64,000 bases of DNA, from assembly GCA_016584305.1 (NCBI GenBank), contig JACEEZ010004866.1, positions 1 through 64,000 of the forward strand, read 5' to 3'. Each line of letters starts with the position of its first letter. Within the stretch, counting starts at the first letter, position 1. Both the position numbers and the translations under genes were made by a program. This document shows positions 57,983 to 64,000 of this stretch, piece by piece. Origin of the DNA: Chionoecetes opilio (lineage: Eukaryota; Arthropoda; Malacostraca; Decapoda; Majidae). Under the pieces are notes generated by a model. That model was not told where the DNA came from and did no database searches. It saw only the letters and a program-made list of their open reading frames with translations.

Positions 57983-58722
57983 CTAATTCTCTTGTTTTAG
58001 TTTTATATACTGTACCTGACAGAACCCCTTTGGGTCGCTTTTCGCCTGTCCTGCTACTTTAATCTCATAATTGTTCTTAGCTACTCTTGTTAATCTCTTA
58101 ACTGTCCTCACCATCACGTTATACTGTTCTTTGCTCACCTGTCCAGCCTTGAACCTTAAGTACATGTTTATTTTTACTCCAATGTTGTGTTTTAAACTAG
58201 TGGTCATCCATTTCGGGTCACTCTTCCTTGATCTTATCTCCTTATAAGGAATATTTTTTTTGTCCTTCAATTAAATTCCTTACACATAATGCATAATCTT
58301 CATCCGCCCCGACCTCATTACCACCTGTCACCGCGCTGACCTTGAGACATTCCTTCCCCTCTATCCCACCCACCCCGTTAATCTCCTCCAGGTGTCTTCC
58401 TTATCCTTCATAATTGGCCTTTCCAGCTGTCACTGCGCTGACCTTGGAGCATTTCTTCCCCTCCATCCCACACCCCCAGTTAGTCCCCTCCAGGTGTCTT
58501 CTTGTTCCTGCATAATTGGCCTTTCTGAAATTAGGTACTCTTTGCTTATTAACATTTTTTTTTCCAACTTCCCATTTTAAGCAAAATCTTATTTCATAAT
58601 GGTCGCTGTTAGCTAACTGTCCACCAACCTGCACCTCTGTAACTAAATCTTCCCTTAAAGTTATAAGTCTCCAGTGACGATTGACTTAAATTTTCCTTAA
58701 AGTTATGTCTCTGGTGATCGTA
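57983..58722 (-). pseudogene. CR1-like LINE: endonuclease C-terminus and linker
   Basis: The frame 58,401-58,634 has GGQLANSDHYEIRFCLKW (the S-D-H box that closes the apurinic endonuclease of LINEs) followed by VPNFRKANYAGTRRHLEGTN. An internal tandem duplication of about 101 bp (58,325-58,525) repeats the latter phrase out of frame. 57,983-58,270 continues with KSDPKWMTTSLKHNIGVKIN and KSDPKGFCQV, the basic linker before RT. The true start lies upstream and is lost. Confidence 0.65.
58325..58525. repeat. Tandem duplication of about 101 bp inside the LINE
   Basis: CTGTCACCGCGCTGACCTTG... recurs 101 bases on as CTGTCACTGCGCTGACCTTG, both copies ending CATAATTGGCCTTTC. The copies differ by about 15%, so the duplication is old rather than a read artefact. 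It disrupts the coding frame. Confidence 0.8.
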
Positions 58723-58724
58723 GT

Positions 58725-59007
58725 ATATATATTTCTCTGATGTAAGGGTGTTGGTAAGCATTACCCCCAGGTACTTTCCTTGTTTTTCTAATGTACTCAT
58801 TTCCCATTCGGTAATACCCTGATTTTCTCCTTGTACTGTTACGAAATTCAATCACTTTACATTTCCCTGCATCAAACTCCAATTTCCACCTCTATGACTC
58901 CAGTCTGATATCTTAGTAAGGCCCGTTTGTGGCTGATAACATTCTTTCTCCTTTTTCACTTTTCTCAGCAACTGTGCATCATCTGCGAATAAACTTACAT
59001 GGCTATA
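58725..59007 (-). pseudogene. LINE RT fragment, part downstream of the MITE insertion
   Basis: The minus-strand reading from about 58,995 gives LFADDAQLLRKVKKEKECYQ and ISDWS, then after a frame change a GKYLGVMLTNTLTSEK phrase at about 58,740-58,800. This is the catalytic F-A-D-D box and following region of a LINE polymerase different from the 57 kb copy. The upstream half lies at 62,276-62,460, across the MITE. It is truncated at the junction with the CR1-like endonuclease at about 58,725. Confidence 0.65.
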
Positions 59008-59404
59008 TAGTAAGCCCTCGCTTAAAAGAACTAATTGGGGGAATGAGGTGACATTATCTCCAAGGAATCTGAACCTTTCGCATATAACAAACTTTGTTCG
59101 TTATGAGGTGAAAGTTGACTTTTTCCGGCCATTTCTGTGTATAATGAACTTTGTTCGTTACATTTAATGAAAGTTCGTATACTTGCATAAATGCAGCCAT
59201 CACTATGTATACTTGCACAAATATTTTTAGTGCTTCTTATCCGGAGAGGAAGCAGCAGAAGGAGGCCATCGTAGCACGACGTAGCAGGCAACGTGGTGAG
59301 GTACAGGACGCAAGCAAAGGCGTTTACAATCGGGAGGACAAAACTAGACTGATCGACGAGCACTGCCCGCTTGGCTTTGTTTCCATTACCGCTGACCAAC
59401 ATGT

Positions 59405-59412
59405 GTGTACAT
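59405..59412. repeat. 8-bp target duplication of the hAT transposon, left copy
   Basis: GTGTACAT directly before TAGGGTACC. The identical right copy is at 62,151-62,158. The empty-site homologue ATGTACAT at 53,397-53,404 (a palindromic context, read on minus) occurs once. Confidence 0.9.
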
Positions 59413-59557
59413 TAGGGTACCAATAGCGCATATGGGTAAATTTAAAACTTGATATTTTTTAACGGCCCTGGGTGGGATACTGTGCATTAATAAGAAAACC
59501 TCTCATGCACAATTTGAAGCGAATCGGTTTATATTTAGAGGTGGCGCAAGTGAATTG
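59413..59557 (+). repeat. hAT left terminal inverted repeat
   Basis: About 145 bp, pairing with 62,021-62,150. The best-conserved blocks are TAGGGTACCAAT, TTTTTTAACGGCCC, ATACTGTG and AGGTGGCGCAAGT. It contains the likely promoter region of the transposase. Confidence 0.8.
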
Positions 59558-59642
59558 AAACCTGTACTATGTGTACTATGTGATTATATCTGTACCGAAG
59601 TCTGAAAGGCTAGGGTTCTAAATCACCCATTTCTTTTTCAGA

Positions 59643-61835
59643 ATGGCTCATTCACGCGCAGTTACGACTGTTTGGCTGGTGGGACAGCCAAACCCCGACC
59701 CCTTCCCCGGAGCCAAACTCCCCTCTCGTGGCGACGTGCTCAAGCGGGCTTTCTACTTCCACAAGGTGGAAAAGAAAACGGTCGCCACCAGCGCCGCGGC
59801 CACTGTCCAAGAGGTGCTAAGGTTCTGGGAGACCGCGAGGATCCCAACGATGACGGCAAAAAGCGCCGTTTGCAAGGTGGAGGTCTTGTTCAAGGACTGG
59901 AAGGCGCTCGTGAAGAGCAAGGGAAGAGCGAAGAACAAGACGAAGGAGGTTAGAGTTTCAAGAGGCCCTCTGCGACCTCTTCGACGTCGCCCACAGCCGA
60001 CGCGATGACCCTGATGACAATCCCGGCTGATCGAGAGTTCCTAGCGGCGCAACGCGAGAAGGGTCGCCGAGGGATCATGCAGGGAGCTGACAGGGTGCTG
60101 GAGCGCCGAGTTCAGCGCCGGGAGATGACAGTGGCAGCAGAGAAGCGATCACGAGAAGCCTCGACGTCGCAGCTGGACGAACGCGCGGTGCTCGCGTCCT
60201 CCTCCTCCTCCTCGGTTGAGTCCAGTCCAGCACGCGGCGGGGCGGCTGCTACCGCTGAGCCGACCGGTGCAAGCCCTCTGAAGTGACGAGCGCGGGGGTC
60301 ACAGGTCGTGCTCTCCCAGGAGTTAGTGAGCGCCCTCGACCGGACCGGCGTGAGCGACTCCGCATCCGCAAAGCGCTCCGCATCGTCGCGGCGACCGCCA
60401 GTAGCCTCGGCCACAATCCTCAGGAGCTGATCCTGAATGCCGAGAGCATCCGGCAGGCTCGCACCGGCTACCGGTCCCAGCTGGCCGCGGAAGTCAAGAC
60501 AAGCTTCGTCCCTGACACGCCTCCTACCGTTCACTGGGACGGGAAGATCCTGCCGGATTGCGACGGTACGCGGGTGGATCGGCTGGCTATCCTCGTCTCC
60601 GGCGACGGCGTCCAGAAGCTCATCGACGTTCCCAAGCTGGCAAGTGGGACTGGAGAGGCGATGACGAGCGCCGTGGCTGAAGCGCACGACGACTGGGGGC
60701 TCGCAGAGCGTGTGGTGGCTATGTCGTTCGATACGACCACCGCCAACACTGGAGCCCTCGCCGGTGCCTGCACCCTGCTGGAGCAGAAGCTTGGTCGGCG
60801 TCTGCTAAGCCTCGCCTGCCGGCACCATGTACATGAGCTGGTGCTGGAGAAAGCGTTTTTTATCTGCATGGGGCCGTCGTCGGGTCCTGACATCAGCGTC
60901 TTCAACCGATTCAAGGAACGGTGGGCTTTCATCGACCAGAGCCAGCCGGAGCCGCCCACCCTCCTGAACAAGCGGGACACACTTCTGCAGGAGTGGGCTG
61001 CGCTGTTCAACACCAGCCACCCGCGGGACGACTACAAGGAGATGCTGGAGCTCTTCATCGTCCTGCTGGGTGGCGAGGGCGACGTCCCGAAGGTGAAGCT
61101 CTGGCGACCGGGCGCCATGCACCGCACGCGCTGGATGGCGCGTGCCATCTACGCGGCAAAGATTACGCTGTTCGCCGCCCAACTGGGGGAGCTCTGCTCG
61201 CCGCGCGAGCTGTCCAGCCTCCGCCGGTTCACTTTCTTCGTCGCTGAGGTCTACGTGACCCGCTGCTTCGAGGCGCCCGTGGCCGCCTTCGCGCCGGCGA
61301 ATGACTTTAAACTGGCCGCCGACCTCCGCGACGCTGAGATCGGCACGGCGTGCGTGAAGACCTTCTCCCGGCACTTCTGGTACCTGAGCGAGCCACTGGT
61401 CGCCATGGCTCTGTTCGACCACCACTTGCCGAAGCGATGGCGGAAGCGATGCAGCGGGAAAAAGGATCTGAGGAACCGCCGAAGCGCATCACCGTCTCAG
61501 ACGCCCGCCTCGCCTCGTCCACGCTAGCGTCGTTCGGAAGCCAGGCGTCCGGCGCCCTCCTCGACGCCGTCGGAGCGGAGAGGGCATTCCTCTCGAAGGA
61601 GCCGGAGGAGTGGCCGAGTGACACGGGGTTCGTGGCGGCGTCTCGGCGCGTCGCGAGCCTACACGTCACCAACGACATGGCGGAGCGAGGGGTGGCGCTG
61701 TTCCAGTCCTTCAACCTCAGCCTGATGAAGAACGAGGATCAGCGCCAATTCCTCTTGCAGGTCGTCGAGAGGCACCGTCAACAACAGCCAGGAACATCGA
61801 AGGCTTCCCTTCCCCGGCCAAGCGGAAGACAATGA
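59643..61835 (+). pseudogene. hAT-like transposase, frameshifted
   Basis: One coding sequence spread over three frames, with at least five shifts (near 59,950, 60,030, 60,285, 60,370 and 61,430). It starts MAHSRAVTTVWLVGQPNPD at 59,643. A basic linker follows, then the 414-codon ORF 60,283-61,527. There, HWDGK (D86), VVAMSFDTTTANTG (D150) and LACRHHVHELV (C179-H182) look like the RNase-H fold acids and the C-x-x-H of hAT enzymes; a HRTRWMARAIYAAK segment follows. The last frame (61,350-61,835) has VTNDMAERGVALFQSFNLSL, resembling a C-terminal dimerisation region. It would cut and paste the element in the nucleus. Superfamily inferred from ends, duplication and motifs. Confidence 0.75.
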
Positions 61836-62020
61836 GTGGCTTGGGCAACCATGATACCCCCCGCCCCTAGAGGGGCTAATACTCGCTTTGAAGAGCGAGG
61901 GGGACCAGCAGCCCAGCTGGAGGAAGGGGAGGTCTGTAAAGGCTTCAATATTGCCAACAAACACCCCAGAGACGATGTCCTTCCTTGTAGTCCCTATCGG
62001 AGTCTATAGGGGGAACAATC

Positions 62021-62150
62021 AATCGACTTGCGCCACCTTTAAATATACTTCGATTGCGCTCAAATTTTACACGTTGTTTTCTCACCACCCCACAGTATTC
62101 CACTAAGGGCCGTTAAAAAAATTCAACTTCTGTTTTTTATTGGCACCCTA
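62021..62150 (-). repeat. hAT right terminal inverted repeat
   Basis: Inverted counterpart of 59,413-59,557, about 130 bp, ending ATTGGCACCCTA. Confidence 0.8.
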
Positions 62151-62275
62151 GTGTACATGTTCGGCCGGCCCAGCACCAAACTTATACGGTAAATCCACGC
62201 ATATACGTGACTGGCAGAAAAAGTTATTTAAAGCCCAAATTTGTTATATAGAGGTCTGTAAAAGCGAGTTTACTG

Positions 62276-62460
62276 AATATTCCTTCCACCATATCATGAC
62301 CATGAACATCACTGGTGCCAGGACTGACCCTTGAGAAACTACACTTGAGGGCCTTATTTCAGCAACATCAAAAGTGGCACCAGGAGGGGTAGGGGACTTA
62401 CACCAGTGCCACACTCAGTGAAGCAGGGCTCACTATTGCCAAGGTCGCCTGGCTATGTGT
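62276..62460 (-). pseudogene. LINE RT fragment, part upstream of the MITE insertion
   Basis: The minus-strand reading ends SQGSVLAPVMFMVMI (the G-V-P-Q-G-S-V-L box with its hydrophobic follower) right at the MITE edge, 62,276. The expected next motif, F-A-D-D, lies on the other side of the MITE at about 58,990. The two halves therefore form one interrupted polymerase. Confidence 0.65.
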
Positions 62461-62494
62461 GGTAAAAAAAATTATGGTCGAAAATGAATACTAA

Positions 62495-63027
62495 TGGTGC
62501 ATCCACACTGGCAACAAAATATGTTGGAAACACACAATACAACATAGTAGGCAAAAAGTTGTGAGGGCGGGAATTATTCAATGTTGTAGACATGTTGGTA
62601 CTGATGTTTAGGCGATATGTTGGTAACACCGGTGTGGACGAATCAATGTCGGGGGAGATATCTGGGCGGACACACAGAAACACACCAACAGCGACAGCAT
62701 CTGGTTCACTCGTTGTTGGCCTACTTAGGAGAAAACCATGGAGTGGACGAGGGAGCAGACGGTACAATTAATAGATTGTTACCGTGGACACACTTTGCTC
62801 TGGGATCCTACCCATATTCTATATAAACATAGATTCAAGAGGGTCGATCCTTCACGTCTCCAGAGACCAGTGTGGACGGCCTCACTAAGTCTACTCTTGT
62901 TGCCAACATTGTAGCACACAATGTCTCTTACATTGTTTCTAGACATGTCTCCAAATGTCGGCTGTTGTGTTTTGCGCAGTGTTTTCAACTTGTCTGTAGA
63001 CAAAATGTTGCCAGTGTGGACGCACCA
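62495..63027. mobile_element. PIF/Harbinger-like MITE, 533 bp, TAA duplication
   Basis: Ends TGGTGCATCCACACTGGCAA and, inverted, TGGTGCGTCCACACTGGCAA, flanked by TAA at 62,492-62,494 and 63,028-63,030. Further inverted matches extend inward (AACATGTTGG-type words). The interior has only chance ORFs. It shares the GTCCACACT end motif with the 9,655-10,342 MITE. Confidence 0.75.
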
Positions 63028-63030
63028 TAA

Positions 63031-63424
63031 GTCTATGGGCTTGAGCGCCAATAATCCCAGAAATATGTTACGGTTTTAATCGGTGTTAATCTCCCGCCCT
63101 TGTGCGTATATGTTCCAACAATATTCCAGTCTTTAATTTCATAGGTCCATGTCATAAAAAGGGGTGGTCCCTGAACCCATACCTTCCACTATGTCACCCC
63201 TGCCCTATGGCTGCCATTTCTGCGTCGCCACTGCTTAGATAGATAAGATAGATAAGAAGAGGGCGGAACCTGGCGACCTCCCCCTGGGCATAAGAGTAAA
63301 TAGAACAAAACTATCTGCTTCTTATTTATTTGAATCTATTTCCTCAGTGACAGACATATAGATGAGTCGCAAATGAGTAGCCCAGTTTTGTAATGCACTG
63401 AATAACTGTCCTTATCGATACATC
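63031..63424. other. No gene; short (GATA)n run
   Basis: A GATAGATAAGATAGATAAG run occurs at 63,236-63,259. Otherwise there is no ORF or element end I can support. Confidence 0.6.
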
Positions 63425-63730
63425 CTAAAACAACCTGTTATTGTTCTCTTTCCAAAGACTGGTTGTGAGATGAGGAAGATTTTCTAACTCCCTTTTCACA
63501 ATGTTATTCCCATGATCAGAAACTTTTTTTGCCTCCCAGCGTGAGGTTTGTGGGTTGGTGTGGCAGCACTGTCTCCCGGTGCCTGGCAACCCACAGCTGC
63601 ACTGAACGATGACTAATACGGTTATTTCGGCAATGTCTTTAGTCTGATGCCCTGCATCCTTCAGTGCAACGATCCTGGAGATAATATCCTTGGTTATCTG
63701 TTTACCAGGCATATTATGGAATGGGATCAC
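63425..63730 (-). pseudogene. Tc1-like transposase, N-terminal part
   Basis: Minus-strand frame starting near MPGKQITKDIISRIVALKD (63,712), with DAGHQTKDIAEIT. This is the first helix-turn-helix of a Tc1/mariner DNA-binding region. After a shifted stretch come PQTSRWEAKKVSDHGNNIVK and LENLPHLTTS, the second helical domain. It ends at WKENNNRLF, before any catalytic motif. Fragment. Confidence 0.65.
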
Positions 63731-63859
63731 GAAACACTACGGCGTTGTCAAGAAAAACAATCACAAAATGACAGCGTGACCTTGACCTGACTAAACACCG
63801 CCACCCAACTGCTCGGCCCGCTCCATGTACAATGTGCCGTTTTGGAAAGTAATAGTATT

Positions 63860-64000
63860 CGTGATATCAACCCAATTGAGAGCCTGTGTCATATTTTAAA
63901 ACTGAACCAAAAAGGCAAGGACGTCGGCACCCTTCCGAAGCTCAAGGCGGCGATTATTCAGTTGTGGGCACAGATACCCCCTGAAACACTTTTAAACCTT
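63860..64000 (+). pseudogene. Tc1-like transposase, C-terminal part (runs off the window)
   Basis: The plus strand reads IRDINPIESLCHILKLNQKG, then KDVGTLPKLKAAIIQLWAQI and PPETLLNL at the window edge. D-I-N-P-I-E-S-L corresponds to the D-L-N-P-I-E-x-L block holding the last catalytic acid of Tc1 enzymes (E in place of D is common there). It is in the opposite orientation to 63,425-63,730, so the two are not one uninterrupted gene. Confidence 0.65.

Larger units (their letters stand above)
56235..58722 (-). mobile_element. CR1-like LINE, near complete ORF2 but frameshifted
   Basis: Minus-strand element. On its sense strand it ends in TTCTTATGTTCTTATG repeats (complement AAGAACATAAGAACATAAGA at 56,238-56,260), the short octamer tail characteristic of CR1-clade LINEs. 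In order it carries the endonuclease end and linker (58.72-57.98 kb), an RT domain (57.69-57.03), a thumb/connection region (57.02-56.77) and the terminal N-G-F-K-L / W-N-x-L segment (56.52-56.30). The 5 prime part of the endonuclease is missing. Clade inferred from tail and motifs. Confidence 0.75.
59413..62150 (+). mobile_element. hAT-like DNA transposon, 2,738 bp, complete ends
   Basis: Starts TAGGGTACCAATA and ends in the inverted TATTGGCACCCTA form, fitting the hAT end consensus YARNG. Long imperfect terminal inverted repeats run 59,413-59,557 and 62,021-62,150, sharing TTAACGGCCC, ATACTGTG and GGTGGCGCAAGT. GTGTACAT is duplicated on both sides. The inside is distinctly GC-rich while the ends and host DNA are A/T-rich, which may mean a different origin. 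It carries one plus-strand transposase gene. Inserted in a pogo-like MITE. Confidence 0.85.
59008..62275. mobile_element. Second pogo/Tigger-like MITE, interrupted by a hAT
   Basis: Left end AGTAAGCCCTCGCTTAAAAG (59,009), right end AAAAGCGAGTTTACTG (62,275), inverted with respect to each other. The left flank is TA; the right flank is AA, so the duplication has decayed. Its interior without the hAT matches the MITE at 53,257-54,396 in reverse orientation (GGCAGAAAAAGTT, AAATTTGTTATAT and others). Confidence 0.75.

Noticed and set aside
60112..61425. Minus-strand ORFs of 160-206 codons
   Set aside because: GC-rich shadows opposite the hAT transposase. The motifs (HWDGK, CRHHVHELV, MAERGVALF) are on the plus strand.

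Overview
The window looks like nuclear DNA of an arthropod, most likely a decapod crustacean. The grounds are dense non-LTR retrotransposons of types I associate with crab and shrimp genomes, abundant simple repeats, (AT)n tracts of about 0.8 kb, splice-like signals, AATAAA polyadenylation signals and no bacterial gene organisation. Species assignment is inference. Almost every coding stretch belongs to a mobile element, and nearly all are broken by single-base indels, many of which look like uncorrected sequencing errors.

The dominant structure is a giant inverted repeat. Positions about 730-25,057 are repeated in reverse complement at 25,071-about 47,070, with only 13 bases between the arms. 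Each element of the left arm reappears in mirror order in the right arm: tandem repeats, an unknown ORF, an (AT)n tract, MITEs, a pogo/jerky-type transposase gene, and a Jockey-like LINE interrupted by a second LINE and by a hAT element. Target-site duplications are shared between arms, so the arms are two copies or reads of one locus. They differ mainly by small indels, by a 2.4-kb segment present only in the left arm, by a single N followed by an unmerged overlap of about 190 bp (39,051), and by a homopolymer-corrupted block (about 42.6-48.0 kb). A fold-back misassembly is the leading explanation. A real inverted duplication is not excluded.

Outside the palindrome, 1-729 holds one unrecognised ORF. 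From 47.1 kb on there is a degraded member of a multicopy arthropod protein family, two related C-rich minisatellites (48.7 and 55.6 kb), a largely empty stretch (50-52.3 kb), and two possible exons of a host gene (52.4-52.9 kb). These are followed by a pogo-like MITE (53,257-54,396) and a CR1-like LINE on the minus strand (56.2-58.7 kb).

The best-resolved element is a GC-rich hAT-like DNA transposon of 2,738 bp (59,413-62,150). It has terminal inverted repeats of about 130-145 bp, a perfect 8-bp target duplication and a frameshifted transposase. It sits inside a second copy of the pogo-like MITE (59,008-62,275), which itself interrupts a LINE reverse transcriptase. The MITE at 53.3 kb provides a paralogous empty site for the hAT insertion. 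The window ends with a PIF/Harbinger-like MITE and two Tc1-like transposase fragments in opposite orientations. I found no rRNA, tRNA or CRISPR array, and no convincing intact host gene.
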